Source: Epiperipatus broadwayi (Eukaryota; Onychophora; Udeonychophora; Euonychophora; Peripatidae). From it: a stretch of 64,000 nt of DNA. The stretch spans positions 2,469,501 to 2,533,500 of the forward strand of contig JAQFVV010006246.1 in the NCBI GenBank assembly GCA_028023455.1, given 5' to 3'. How positions within the stretch are numbered: the first letter of the stretch is position 1; the number at the start of each line of letters is the position of its first letter. Below are positions 22,658-36,960 of this stretch, one piece after another. The notes below the pieces were generated by a model, which saw only the letters and a list, made by a program, of their open reading frames with translations, did no database searches and had not been told where the DNA came from. The position numbers and the translations under genes were made by a program.

Positions 22658-25600
22658 CTCACTCAATTTTTTCCTCGTTATTAATGTTGAAAAAGGGAAA
22701 GTGGGCGATTTGATTTTTTTTTCACTCTTTAAAAATTGAAAAAGGGAAAAGAAGGAAAAGACTCTTGCATAAAGTCAAAATAGACGAAGATGTGCGGATA
22801 TACAAGTAATTCCCAGCAATATTAATATTGGAAAAAGAAGGAAAATGGAACAAAATTGAATTTATAAGAAGAGGTTATTGACAATTCTATGAAATGAGAT
22901 TAACATATTTTTCTGAGTATAATACCATGACTCTGCATTGCTAAACCATTTTTTTCTGCTTCCTGATTAATACAGAATGAGTTAAAATCACTAATCTATT
23001 GTGGCCTCATATACCAATCAAATAATAACCAACAAAATGAAAGAGTTTGAAGCCAACCACACAAGCTATATGAAATGCTTCTTTTCTGGCTCCTGGTCTA
23101 TTAAAGACTCATTACCTTTGGATGAATGGAGAAGGGGAAGGAAGAGGAAAAGAAAATGTATAAAATACATATATAGCCAAGTTTGAAGCCATGAATCAAA
23201 TTTTTGTTAAAGTTTACCTCAGTCATCTAAAGTGTCTACAGCGATTATTTTTTAAAAATGGGAGAGATAAGCAAATCCACCAGTACATACTTATTAAAAA
23301 GTATTTATAATAGCTCTTTTTAAAATGGTAGAAGGAAGCCAATCAACAATAAATAATTTTAGAATTAAAGAAACAAGCAAGTCAATTGATTCATGTTTAT
23401 CTTAACAGTATCTGCAATAACTTTCTTTTTTATGGAGCAAAGACAAGCAGTCTGAAAATTCAAACTCAGGACATTTATAAGAAGTGAAAGTGATCGGGTA
23501 ACTATGAACTTTCTTTAACAGATTTTTATTCTTACTTATTAAAAGTAAACCTTAATTTACTGGTCAAAGCAATTTTTCTTTTGATACAGAAACATTAAAG
23601 ACTTGTTTATCTATAGTTATTTGCAATATCACACAACATAGCACAAACATAGTAAATCTTTAAACTTAAATTTTTCATTATTTTTTATTATTTTTTTTAT
23701 ATTATATATTGTAATGTTGAAATGTTTTTTTTTTTTTAATTGTTCTTCAGTTGTTAATGATAATGGGCAACCTATAAATATATGCATTTATAATGTTTTT
23801 TGTTTTTTTTTATCTTGTTGCATATTAAAATTAATATCATGTATTTTATTTTATTTTGCTAAAAGGTTGCAAAAATAATTTTATATATGTAATTTGTGGG
23901 TATACATTTTAAACATATATGTTAACATTACCAAATGTGTGCATGTGTAACTGCTTATACAAACATGTCAAGGAATAGGTTATATATAAATAGTTTAGGT
24001 GTGAGAAATTATAGAGCAAGGCTTACATATGAATGGAGGTGAAATAAAACACACAAGATACATATGAAATTTATTTGTATGATATGATAAGTTAGGAAAG
24101 TCTTAAGTAAGCATTACAATGAAATATTTTTTTAAATGTCATTTTAAGCCAGCTTAATTTAAATATCCAAAAATGACAAACTTATATATTAAATTTATTT
24201 GGTTGTACTTATATAAATTTTTGTATTAGTTCTATATTGAATTAATGTAATAATAAGCCATTTATCTAATTAGTAAATTTGATTTTAAAGAAAGAAAGAA
24301 AGAGTAATAGTATTAATAAAATATAATTATATATATCTTAATTGGTTTTCCTAGTTCTTATTAAAAAAATATTGTTGTATTTTTCTTGTCTTAATTCTAT
24401 GGTTTTAAATGATCATCATCATCATCACTCGCAGATATTAAGAATCATCATTTGTAAATATTGAGCAATCACTTGCTAATATTAAGCGCTCGCAAAATGT
24501 TAAGTAAACTAGAATGTTGATTTATATTTAGGTATTTAGGGATTATGCTTGATAATAACCAAATTTTAATAATTATAGTTCAACAATAGAAAGCTAAAAT
24601 TATGTTATGTCCATGAGTTTTAATCATACTCATCAAAGATGGATATTGTATTATTGATTAAAATGTTTCAAATAATACTATACAATATATTGTAAAAAAT
24701 CAACAAATCCACCTTTATTTTAAAAGCCATTTTTGAATTTAAAAAAAATCTCTTTGATTTGATTTTATATATTTAGTGCTATTATTGTTTATGGTTATTA
24801 GTTATAGTTATTGTTGTTTGGATTTATTATTTTGTTTATTTATTGATGGTACATGGCTTTAATTATTATTATGTTTTGTGGTGAGATTTTAAATAGTAAT
24901 AATGACATATTCTAATTAATATGTGTATATATCAATCTTATAAATAAAAACATCAATTGTTAATTATAAAAAGATTATTTTATTTTAAGTGGGTATTAAA
25001 AAATGCAATGTTATTTATCTATCTATTTATTTATTTTTTTAAAGCTATCAAATAAATTTTTGATGTAATATTTTTTATATCATTAATATTTTTTTTATTT
25101 TGAATATTATTGTGTATAAACATATGTCAACTATTGTTGTCAAGACTACTTGTTAAGTGGCACGTGAAAAAAAAAGACAACAACAACAACAGAGAAAAAA
25201 ATCACCATTATTGATTATTAAAAAAAACTGAAGGAGAAAAAGCTAATTTTACTTTGTATATTCAATATCTTATTCTTCAAAGTAATTGGATAAACTACTG
25301 GAATTAAACACATCAATAATGGCGGAGTGAATAGTATATATATATATCGCAGTTCAAGGGTTAACTGTGATCTTCTTTTCTTTATCCTAGCAATTAAAAG
25401 AAACTAAGCAATAACTCAACATATGCATTTCCATTGTGTCTTAAGCTGAAATTTAAGATAGCTATCTAAAGACCTACAATGTTAAATTTAATAATAATTT
25501 GGAAGCAACTGGAATTAATCATCATATTAAATTCAACATTTCAATTTTTAAGGAAAGAAATTTTGGAAAATAAAAATATACATGCATTTGGGAACTGACA

Positions 25601-27776
25601 ATTTTCATTAACATGATATTTTCTTCAAAATTCAACCTGGGCTAAAATGCATTCAAATATTAAGAAGGAAAAGAAGGAAAATAACAAAATAAATGGACTT
25701 TTAAAGGATAATAAATAATTTTATAATTTAAATATGTTTCTATATATATATTTTTGAGATTAATATTTTTTTAAAAAAAAAACGATACATCAATTATAAG
25801 TATAATTTTATTCTATTTAAAGCGTCTTGTTTTAATAAAACAAATATTTTATAAATGTCATAAAATCCATATTAAGTAAAAAGAGTATAAATTTTAATTG
25901 TATATGGGTTATTATAAACTTCTATAATAAGTAAAATTTATTTTACAAATTTTACTATCAAAATTTTTATTATTTATATATTTTAATTCTTTTAATATTT
26001 TTTTGATAGTTAGATGTGTTTTCAGGGATCATGATTGCATTGATTCATTTAGAGTTACATGTTAGTTAGAAATTGTTATTGTATTTTTTTTTTCTGTGTG
26101 TATGTATATAAAATAACAAATAGAAGATTATGTGAAATGTCACATATTTATATTAAGTGATAAGTTAACATTAATTGGCTGAGTAGCCAAAAATATATTA
26201 TATTTATAGATTTTAGTGAGCCTCTTTAGAAATAATAAATTTAGATATTCGATGCTTGTAAAAGTAAGCATGGTTAAAAAAATGGATAGAGTAGATAAAA
26301 CTTTATAGTGTAGTGGAATGAATTTTTGATGATTTCTTTTGATGTAGTGTTATTCAATCGATTAACCTAGCTTTGAGAGCATATCTATTATCTATTTTAT
26401 TAATTTACAATATTTTACCAGTCAATTATTTACTTATTTATTTATCTATATTCATTTTAACTTCATATAATAACTTTTATGCAAAACATAAACACCAAGA
26501 AATATATTTATTGTATATAATATATCTTTATTTATTTGATCTAAATTATATTTTTTTTAAAAAAAAAGTTGAATATTTGGAAAACATAAGTATTGGTTTG
26601 TATTTATATTAATGTATATTTATTGTGGATAAATATGTTGTTGTTTAATTAACTGATACTTATTGCAAGTATATAATATTATTATTATTATTTTATTTTA
26701 TTTTTTATTTGGTTTATATTTTTAAAAATATTTAAAATTTAGATACTATTTAAAAATCAAACCATAATTTAGAAATAAAGTATGTATCATTTGTTTTATA
26801 AGCAATGACTTTGTAGTTTATTTGGAAGTGTATTAATATTTTATTCTTTTTTTTTAATGCCAGAGTCTTTATGAAGTTTATTAAATTATTCATAATTTAA
26901 TGAATAATTTTGTATTTTAATTATTATTTAGTTTTGAGGTTACTTATACAAGTCAGTGTTCATTGATATATTAAATATACATAAGTTTACTTATTTGATG
27001 TGTATATTAGATTCAATAAAATTTCTTTTGTTTCTAGTACATATTTTGTTAGTTAGTCAAATTAACCCTGAGAATAAATTATAATGATAGGTCCTATTAT
27101 TGCTCTATAAGATTGTGATTTATTTTATGTATAGCTAGTTGGAAGGGCTGATAAACAATTTATCCAAATATAATTTGATAAATGTTATACATTACATTTT
27201 GGTTCCTCAGTGATTGGGGCTAGTTTATTTCTTTTTTATATGTGAAGGACTTTTATTACATTTGACCCATAACATTTGGGATAAACGATATCTATTACAT
27301 TTTGCATGTAACATGTTAGGCATGAGTATTTAGATTTACCTCATGTGTATAAATATAGTCCATTAAATTTGTCATCCAATGTTTGAAGCTTTCTTTTCTC
27401 GTTATATCTTATGACAGGCCACATCAGCAATCCATTACATTTGTCACTTTTAACTGGGGCAATCGTAGACTATTACAATATATATATATATAACTAGAAA
27501 TATTTTTAAACATATATATGTAGCTATTATATACAATTTAATTTAAAAATTGTACTCATTATAAAAACGATAGTGGGATAATAAATGAAAATAAAGTGTA
27601 CATATTTTTTGCCACATTTTAATGTGTTTACTGTATATAATACAAATTATACAGTATCTACATGCTTCTAATTTTATAAATATTACATGCTCTTAGTGTT
27701 TTCCTGAAGGTTTGTGATTATGTGATTTATTTGTGTTTATATATTGGACTATTTTTATTATCTAATATGAGTATTG
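22658..27776. other. Very AT-rich intron sequence
   Basis: Long T- and A-rich runs, TA microsatellites and chance ORFs only. No exon, domain or mobile-element boundary could be supported. Confidence 0.55.
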
Positions 27777-28146
27777 AATGTCTTTAGAAAAAATAAACTT
27801 TATTTTAATATTCCAAATACATTCAACTGTTAGTAATAACACTCAAGTTAGTATATGCACAACATTTTTATATATATTGTTTCTCCCTCTTCTTCAGGTG
27901 TTTCTGGCCCAGTGACAGTATCAGGATGGAAATTGAACCTGGACTCTTAGATTCCTGATTATTGAATTTTTAAGGTAACACTAAAATTCAATATTCAAGA
28001 ATCTAAGGGTCGAGGCCAGAAACTCCTAAGAAGAGGGGAGAAAATTATCTCTTCAAACACTATGAATATATTAACCTGTGTACTATTACTAATAGTTCAA
28101 TGTATTTGGAATATTTAAATAAAGTTAAATTTTTCTAAAGACATTT
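27777..28146. mobile_element. Foldback (long inverted repeat) element
   Basis: About 370 bp that fold almost end to end. Outer arms are AATGTCTTTAGAAAAA and its complement, the middle has ATTCCAAATACATT and its complement, and the inner arms pair CTTAGATTC with GAATCTAAG and TTGAAT with ATTCAA around a short loop. No ORF. Target duplication not clear. Confidence 0.75.
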
Positions 28147-28168
28147 AAATGATGAAAATTCTCTAATA

Positions 28169-28432
28169 CACCTTGGTCTCGTTTTATGCGGATTATTTTA
28201 ATGCGATTTTGAAGTTATGCAAGTCATGTTTCTTTTTAATATCTTTAATATTTCACTATATTTATTAGACATCAAGAAATTTAAATTATTAATAACTTAT
28301 TTTGACTTGAAATACTTTTTTAAAAAAAAGTAACGTTATATTAGCAGCTAACATGAATATGGCCTGAGGTGTATTTAGAATCTTAGCTTCTATAAATAAC
28401 CTACTTATACTAATGAGTAAATAATAATAATA

Positions 28433-28468
<36 letters not shown>

Positions 28469-29098
28469 TAATATAATAATAATAATAATAATATATTTAT
28501 ATGTGTATAAAAATATTACAATAAATATTTAAAAATTGTAAACTTTTAAAACGTATTTTGTTAATATTAACAGAAATAAATATTTTTTTAGATTTTTAAA
28601 ATAAATAATAATGAAGATTTTATTGATTTTATAAACTGAACATAATCTTTCTAATGATAATATATAATTTTTTTGTTTTGATTACGATCTAATTTTTTTA
28701 ATATAGAAACAGCTAAAGACTGAAAGTGGCGCTAGTTGTACAACACGTCACGAATCTGATTTCTTACTAGTTCACAAATGAACACATTTTCAAACAGTAG
28801 TAATGATTAAAATATGTATGAAAAACTGTAAAATTAAATACTGTAGTTAATAAAAAAAGTTTGTCTTGTATTAATTTTTTTCAAATATTTGAAATTTTTT
28901 ATTAGTCATACTTTATTTTTTTATTTTTTTAATGCGAATTTTAAAGTAATTTTCCTTGTTGCTTGCTTTTATGTGACTTCTGAAAATTACTGGAACATAT
29001 CCCCTATTTTTTAAGGTAATTTACATTTATTTCTGTGCGATTTCTTTTGTGTGCATTTTCTGAGGGACCTATCTACCACATAAAATGAGACCCAGGTT
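28169..29098. mobile_element. Tc1/mariner-like TIR element, copy B
   Basis: Starts CACCTTGGTCTC, ends GAGACCCAGGTT, with TA on both sides (28167-28168 and 29099-29100). Internal sequence such as TTTTGAAGTTATGCAA and AAAAAAAGTTTGTCTTGTATTA matches copies A and C. It contains an ATA microsatellite and no transposase. Confidence 0.75.
28418..28500. repeat. (AAT)n microsatellite
   Basis: More than twenty AAT/ATA units with a few interruptions, inside TIR element copy B. Confidence 0.9.
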
Positions 29099-29398
29099 TA
29101 TATTGAGCCGGATAGTTAATCCGATTCAAAAGTTGCTTCACAAAAATAAAACTAACTTTTGGTTTTACTAAACTTTTAACAAGAAATCTATTTAAAAGTT
29201 TGTTTATAAGAGTATGTGTATTAACACACATACTCATTTGAGTTTAAAGTATGTCTTTTTTTTTTTATAAATTTGATTTCTAAAATAGTTTTCTTTTACC
29301 GCTTGTTTTTGTTTTTTTATCAAATTAATTAAAAGCAAGCAAACTTTTTTAATTGCATTCCTGTTTCTTTTATTTTAATTATGATCATTTTAATTTGA

Positions 29399-31730
29399 TT
29401 TTAAAAGTGGAGATTTAATTTTGTGTTGCTGTATTTCTATAAGTTATTCCCTGGTTAGAATTCTTAATTAAGGCTGAGTGAGAGATTTGGACTTGCCCTG
29501 AGCTAAGGCTTATAAATTGAAAAACAAGAAAGTTTACATGGGAGATAATGAGAGGGTATAAATAATCTCAAAAATTTTGGACATTTTAGATTATTTTTGG
29601 CTGGAACAAGCTAGTCAAAGTGATGGATTCAGTTTTTAATCAATCCCATATTCATTTTCACAGAGTTATCTTAGCTTGCTAAGATTTGTATTGTGTTGGC
29701 AGTTTAGACATTTAAGTTATTTTTAAAATTTGCTAAGATAAGATGACAAAATTCTCTGCTGTGTGTTATTAATTCTACAACATGCCCTACTAACTTACAT
29801 AAGGACAGACCTCTGATTCCAAGCTGTTCTTTCATCATGTCATGAAAGTCTGAAGTAGAAAGGATCCTGAAATATGCCTCTACACTTGCTGCCATAAAGA
29901 AATATAGACACATAAAAGATGAACTCAAAAATAAATGGGTGCACTTTTGAAAAACTATGTAAACTTTGCTTTACCGTAAAGTAAAAATATTTCATATTCT
30001 TTCCGGGGTAAATAAATTTTTTAATTAAATCTCCGCTGAATCTAAAAATTAAACGTGTAGTTTTAATAATTATTTAATCACATAATTATTATCTGTATTT
30101 GTTTTTCATTGGATTTTGTTAGAATCTTAGTTTTGATATTCCAAGTTTGTTTTCCATTTCATTTATTGTAGAGTGGATTGTGAGATTATATTTTTATACG
30201 CTTAATATGTCTTCCTTTATTTTACTAACTATTGCTAAATGCTTTGGCAGAGTTATGTAATTTTCTTTAAATCACCTGTCCTTATTTTATTGTCCAATAA
30301 TTACTTTAAATTACTGTGTTTGTGCTTTTTGTAAACCGCAAATCTTTTGGCTGGCGGTTTATCATGTTTGTTATTCTAGTTTTTCTGAAATTGGAGGTTT
30401 TGTGTATTCATGTCTAGATTACATAAGATTGTAATCATTTTCTCTTGTCTTGTATGTGAAATCAACCATGAATTATCTTAAATGTGATACATCATGGGCT
30501 GTCCTTTTGGCAAGATGACGTTCTTGTCTTGATGCATTATTCTGGGTAAGAAATGCTCACTGGCACCATTTTATTGATTTCCTACAAGACCATATTGTTT
30601 TCTATCTTTGAATTGGAAAAGTGGAATTGTTGTTCTTTTATAAATCACCAGCAGAAAGATACTATTAATCCCTTTTTAAATTGTAGGTGATAGAATGTAA
30701 GAATGTTTCTTTCTGCTAAAGCATTTAATGTTTTAATATTTTCAGCTCATCTACACTCTCTGATGAATTCGCTAATAATCTAGGTCAATGTTCATATTTT
30801 GTTTGCTAGATTTATTTTATCTTTTATGTGCTGCTTTAAATTTATTTGTCCGATCCTGTACTGGGAATTTAGTTTGTAAAATTATTTGTAATTCTAATTA
30901 TTTCACTTTCTTAATAAAGGCTTGGGCAGACATAAATAGTTTTCTAAATTACTTACCTGTCTCCTATTGAGACTTTTAATTATTATACTCAGCTTAGTTT
31001 TGGCCAGTCGTTTGGTTGGTGATTCACCCATATTATATGTTTGTTTTCCTTAAATCAGAGATTTAATATTTTATTAATTTTAAATCATTTATGCCAGAGT
31101 ATTTTCTAATTTTACTATTTTCTTAAATTGGAGATTTAAGTTTTCTCCCATTTTATAATTTATACTCTGTTGTATTCATTTACTTTTTTCATGTTCTTGC
31201 ATTGCAATCATCCGTGGAGATCTTAAACATGATTGATCCATACAGTAGTTCTGCAGACATTATGATAGCTCGACCACACTGGTTTCATTGATTCATGCAA
31301 GAAACTTTTCTTTGCTTTTCCTTTTAGAACTTTTGAATAAGGAAACCAGAATTACTTAGGGTGAATTGTCAATTGAAGGAAAATCATTCCCCATTTTTTT
31401 TAGTTCACTTTTAGGAAATTAGTCTGTTTTCCAGAGTGTTCACACTTTAATTTTGTTAGTACATGCCTGATATAACCGTATTTATTGTGGGTAAAGCTCT
31501 ACTTTAAAATTTTACATAACTCTTAATAAAATTTTAAAAAACATTTAAACTTAATTTGGCTGATGTTTGTCTTAGTGCTTTTATTTTCTCAATTGTCTGA
31601 ACAATATTCACAAGCTCTGGCTATCTCCCTGAGTCTAGTTGGTGCAGATCATCATCACCACCCACTTTTGATCCCAGTAAACAAATTTTCCAGATACATA
31701 GTGATCTGGTGGTGCCCTCCATGATCAAAG
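29399..31730 (+). repeat. Long non-coding interspersed repeat, copy 2 (LTR-like)
   Basis: Homologous to 7560-9250 and in the same orientation, with a TATAAATA box at 29557. It is about 600 bp longer because of an extra block (roughly 30880-31500) that resembles a second, diverged pass through part of the same repeat. No coding capacity. Confidence 0.65.
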
Positions 31731-34631
31731 GAGATTGAGTGACTGTTACAATATAAATACAATTACATGTGATGATAACTTTTTTTATACTGTTATTATT
31801 TACTACTTGCCACATATAAATATTTTGCTAGTTAAACTACCCATATTTAGACTATGAATAAGAAAATGAAAATATATAATGACATCATTTGCTTAAGCGA
31901 TATTGGAAATAAAATTGTCAAGTCTAAAATTTAATATTGTAATAAAATTATCAAATGTAAAATAAACCTAAAATGCTTTATTTTTTAGGCTTATATTGTA
32001 TTCATAATTCTATAACATCCATTACTTACAGTAAATATATTAATATTGCACTTTTCAATTAATTGCTAAGAGATTTACATAGATTTGAGATTTTATGATG
32101 CAATATATTATCTACTAGAACATTATTTTTGTTCATATCCTCCAGCATAAATTTTCTGCTTTTTTAATTTTTACTAAATACTTATCAAAAGTACTAATAA
32201 TACTAGAACATTTTTTTCTTACTATTAAATATATAACCAGCTTTACAAACGATTATACTTTTTTTCTAAACAAAATCCACTATTTTTCTTTCTTTTTATT
32301 GTGTAGAGAAAAACTTCTTGTATTTATGGAAACAATACATTATTTTGAGTGCAAAAGTTATAACTATAACAGCAACAATAATGGAGAAATATGGAAGTTG
32401 TTTATCTATAAAAAAAAAATATCTCAAAGTGTGTGAAACAAAATTATGTATGAATTTCTAATTCCTTTTTCAAATCATGAAATAGTTATGCCTTTTTGGC
32501 TCTTAGAAATTGCTTGGGAATATATTGATCAATTGATGTTGTTTTGATTTACTGAAAATGATTTGAAGGACCTCATATATATAATTTAACCAATGACTTT
32601 AACATATCTTATTTATCAAAATTCAATAGATTAATTCAAGAATTGTATTTGGAAAGTAGACCACCAAGGATGGCATTAATGAATTCAACTTTCGTAATAT
32701 ATATATATCAGTATTGCAGAAAATAGCCGAATTTTATTATTCAGCTTGTTAATTCAAGTGATTGGCTTAATTTGACATTTGAAAGATTGTCATCAAACTA
32801 AGAATTACCAAGATAGTATGAATTATTATCAATAAACTTCTGGGTGAAGATATTATTTTAGGATATTTTTAAACTCCAGGAAGGCTTTATTAAATGTGAT
32901 ATAGGTAGATTAAAGAAACAATTAATAAATATAATGATAGAAATAATTATTGCTTGATTGCATTCTTATAAATTAAATTAATATATGTGCAATTAGGGAA
33001 AGTCTTAAATATTAGCTTGTAGGAAGAATAAATCAATTGGTGATTGGTTCATGTTTCTCAATAAATGATAGTGCCTAAATTAGATATAAAAATAAAAACA
33101 ATTGTGCAACAGTAGATAAAAAATCTTGAATTTCTTATATGAGTAAAGTACTTACTTATAAGTACAATTTTTTATCAATACAATATTTGTACCAGAAACA
33201 TGCAATAATTTTATAATCATCAATAAGATATAATTTTTTCAGTTATGTAATAATCACAACCAAATGAACAAATAAAAGTGCAATTTAATTTTTTTTTAGT
33301 TAAGTTGATACATTTACTAAATCTCAATTATTTGAGCTGAATGAATTTTAGCTTTTATGCATAATTATAATATACAAAGAAGATCTAAGTTTCATTAATT
33401 ACTAATATTATGAAAATGAAAGTTCACAAATGATTTTAGAATATAACAGTAATTAAGATCAGAAAAGTAACTGTATTTTAGTAATTCATAATATTATCTC
33501 ATAACTGTCTCAAAAATTACTTCTCTTTAATGTGTTTAACAGTGTTATGTTTATATGTGTATGTTAAAGTAGATACACATATATAGTTAGAAAAACAATC
33601 TTAAACAATTGTTATATATATATACATACGTGTATGTGAAATATATAAATATTTAAAGTTATAAAAAGAAGAGTAATAAATGTAATTAAACGAAAAAATT
33701 AAAACTGATTGAACTATTATATAAAAGAATTGGTTTTATTAAAAGATTAACTATAAATTCAGGAAACAACCTTAATTAAATTCTTAAAAAGCAAAAGAGA
33801 GCAGATTTTCATCAGATAATAATCTAACTAATTAATTAGTGACAATTAAAAAGATTTTACTAGTAACTGAATGTATCTATAAATAAATGATATTTGACTA
33901 TGCCAGCTAGATCTGAGTGACTCAACCAATTAAAACAGGAGTTCTAATAAGTAAAGAATTAGTCTAGACAAGAACCAACAGCACTTGCTCATGGAAGCTA
34001 CATGCATGCAGATGTACTTGCAACAACACCATGCTGGACTTTATTGTGTGTTGGCTTAGCTAGATAATATTGCAGAGAGACTTGGTTTTCGGACATACCA
34101 TAGCAAGACTAGAGTCTTAAATAGGTCACACTGGCCTTCATTATTATTTTAGTAATACCTTTTGCTCTGCAAGTATTTATGCTGTATGTAATTTGTTAAT
34201 ATATATATATATATTGAAGCTGTGCATATATATATATACAATTATATATATATATGCTGGCTTCACCATTCATTGTGTACTAGCTAAGATCCTAAGACCA
34301 ACCACAGTGAACGTATGTTCTTTTTCTTAAAATAAATGATGACCTGCACAAATAGTTGCATAAGTTGAAGAAGGAAATTATTTTAAAGAGTTAATGAAAT
34401 AAAGAAAATTTAAAATTTTTATTCGTAACTATTTTGAAATAAATGATGATAGTAATAGATAATGGAATTTCTAAATAAATAGAATTCATTAAGAAAAGAA
34501 TTTAATTTATAAAACATTTGGAATTAGATAAAATAATAGATAACTGGGAAATTTTCAAACAATGGGCATTATTCGCTACTAATGAGTAGATTAAAATACA
34601 ATTGGAAAAAGGGTATAAATAAAGGTGTTTT
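31731..34631. other. AT-rich intron sequence
   Basis: Nothing supported apart from short TA runs near 32698, 33614 and 34199-34255. Confidence 0.55.
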
Positions 34632-34714
34632 GCATTGGTGGTCGAGAGGTCAGCGCAACTGCCTTGGACTTGCAGGCAGTTGCCCGGGTTGCGGGTTCGC
34701 GTCCCGGCTGATGC
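34632..34714 (+). repeat. tRNA-like SINE head (Leu/Ser-type length)
   Basis: An 83-nt GC-rich island in AT-rich DNA. It has an A box (TGGTCGAGAGG) and B box (GGTTCGCGTCC) for RNA polymerase III. The ends GCATTGG and CTGATGC pair at most acceptor positions, and a strong CTGC/GCAG hairpin sits where the anticodon arm belongs, with a long variable arm. The length and A-box wording fit class II tRNAs (Leu or Ser), but the anticodon loop is too long. A10 follows at 34725-34734, typical of a tRNA-derived SINE. Confidence 0.65.
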
Positions 34715-34734
34715 TATGATACTTAAAAAAAAAA

Positions 34735-36895
34735 GGACTTTTCTTTTGTTCTTGCTTGGATGCCTGCTGAAGCTCTTACTGAAGGACGTTTTATGTCAAG
34801 AATTTTTTTGAAAGAAGTTTGCTAAAAAATTTTTACAAAACAAAATTTGTTGGGAAATCCTGTATGCTGACTTACTTCAAGCCGTAGTCTGTTTGTTCTG
34901 CATATATATATATATATGAAATCCAGAAATGTGTGAGTAAATCTCTTTGCTTTTGCTTTCCTGTATGCCCCTGGGACTGGAGTTGTAACCATGTGAGCCA
35001 GCCAGAGAACTAAAGAATTTCCTTGTATTAATGACCAACACCTGCCCTGTATTAATAACTGATGCCTATCATGTATTAATGAATACCTACAATAAAAACA
35101 AATGTGAAATAAACTTGAAGAACCGAGACGACCTGCTAGCAATATCAAATGAACCCATCTTGACCCACCCACTCTAGTTACCAGTAACTATGACCTTAAT
35201 TAAAAACCTCTTTGTAATTGTAAATTAAATCTAGATTTATGTTTTTTTTTATATAAATTGGAAATTGTATACGTATGTCAAGGCCATAATATTCTATATA
35301 TTTTTTTAATATTTTAATTGGTGTTGGTTTAATACGTATAATGGTGATGATGACTTATTAATTTAAACGAAAATGCCTCAATAAAATTGATCACCATTAT
35401 ATTTCTATAATTATGTTTTTTTTAAAAAAAAGAAAAGAAAGAGAGAAAGCCAAAACGCAGAAAGCTCAAATCCCCCTTTTTGGAAATAATTTTTTAACTA
35501 TTAAAGATTCTATTATTAACTATTAAAAATGTTATTTAATTATTACAGATTCTATTTTTTTTTTAAATAAAAAGAAAAATGAAGATCCTTATCTATGTTC
35601 TTTATTATATGACTTTTTTTAGTCAATGGAAAGGTTACTAATATATGTTTGTTTTTGAAGAACGTAAAATAAAATAAAGATGTTTTGAAATTTTTCTATC
35701 TGTAAAAGAGACTGTACAGTTGTCCATATATATCTGTAGTAAAGTCTTGAAATCTATACTGGCTCTGTGTGTAATCTGGTTAAACAATAACTAATTAACA
35801 TATCCACCCTTTGTATAAGTGATCTTAATTTTATGAAGAAAAGATAACAATTATTTTATTACGGATTTTTCTAATTGGTTAAACTTTCATAATGTTTTAT
35901 ATATTTTTACAAATGTTGTTTTTTTTTTTAATTTAAAGGTTGATTGACCGTATTTGTATTATATTGTATACAAGGTGATCTGTGGGTGTCTCAGTGTGTG
36001 TTCAGCACTCTTTTACCAAGTCTTCATTAGACTAGCATACCTTCCTTGGGATCACAATGAAAATTATAGCTTGGATCTCATATCCTTCAAATATATATAA
36101 ATACATAACTGGACTCAAGCAACAAACTCTGTGCCTGAATTTGGACCACATTTCAGTGAAACGAATTCCATTTTCTCTAATTGCAGTTAGAGACAGAGAG
36201 CTATCCAGGTTCTTGTTAGCCTCTTGATTTGCATCATGTCTCAGGACTCATCCTATCTCACAATACTTGATCACCTTAGGCCACAATATTTTATATTTAT
36301 ATTTATTTTAAAACCTTATAAAATATTGAAATATTTCTAACAAAACTGAAAAATATCTGTCTGGGGTCACTATTAACTTTTTTTTTAGTCATTACAAGAA
36401 AGCTGTACTTTAAATGCATCCAAAAATGTGTTTAGTTGGTTTAACCATTTACTTCTTATTATGTGCTCTCACCATAGAGTTAATGAAATTATGTCTCTCT
36501 TTAAATTGTGTAACCTAACCATTGGCTAGAAATATTCCCAAAAATTATAATATAAATTTGTCTTTTTTTGTTCTCATGACAAGAAAAGGATTTTCCTATA
36601 TGTCTGTATATGGTTTCAGGAAAAATAGCCAGCAGTACAACTAATTAAGCTTTGTGTAATTCTGCTAATGTAAATAATAAAAGTTACTTTTGTCTTTCAT
36701 TCACTATAATCAAAAGACTGTAGTATTGTTGTTTTTGTTTTGTTTTTTTTTGTGATAAATATATGTAAACCTGGTTATTATATATTAAAATTCCTTTTTG
36801 TGGTCCCTTCTTTCCCTGACCACTGGGCATACATTAAAGAATTAATTCTTGTGAGATTTGGGGAGTAAGTCACTTGGTAGTAATCTGTAGGAGGA
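34735..36895. other. Intron sequence without features
   Basis: The first 100 bases may be the body of the SINE that starts at 34632. The 116-codon minus-strand ORF at 34822-35172 has no recognisable domain and spans a TA run; I do not support it as a gene. Confidence 0.5.
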
Positions 36896-36960
36896 GGTGA
36901 GATTTGAACCCCTTTTACCTATATCTTTTAGTTAGGTTAAGCAGCTCTACTTTTCTTATC
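36896..36960 (-). repeat. tRNA-derived SINE fragment (Lys-like)
   Basis: On the minus strand AGTAGAGCTGCTTAACC resembles the D-arm region of a tRNA, and GGGGTTCAAATCTCACC is a good B box. An intervening ACTAAAAGA could be a worn Lys-type anticodon loop. A weaker second B-box-like piece lies at about 37115-37140. Confidence 0.4.

Noticed and set aside
30755-30790. CTGATGA near 30762 in repeat copy 2
   Set aside because: No second core box or stems; copy 1 does not conserve it.
34822-35172. 116-codon minus-strand ORF
   Set aside because: Crosses a TA microsatellite, shows no domain and lies in an intron; likely chance.
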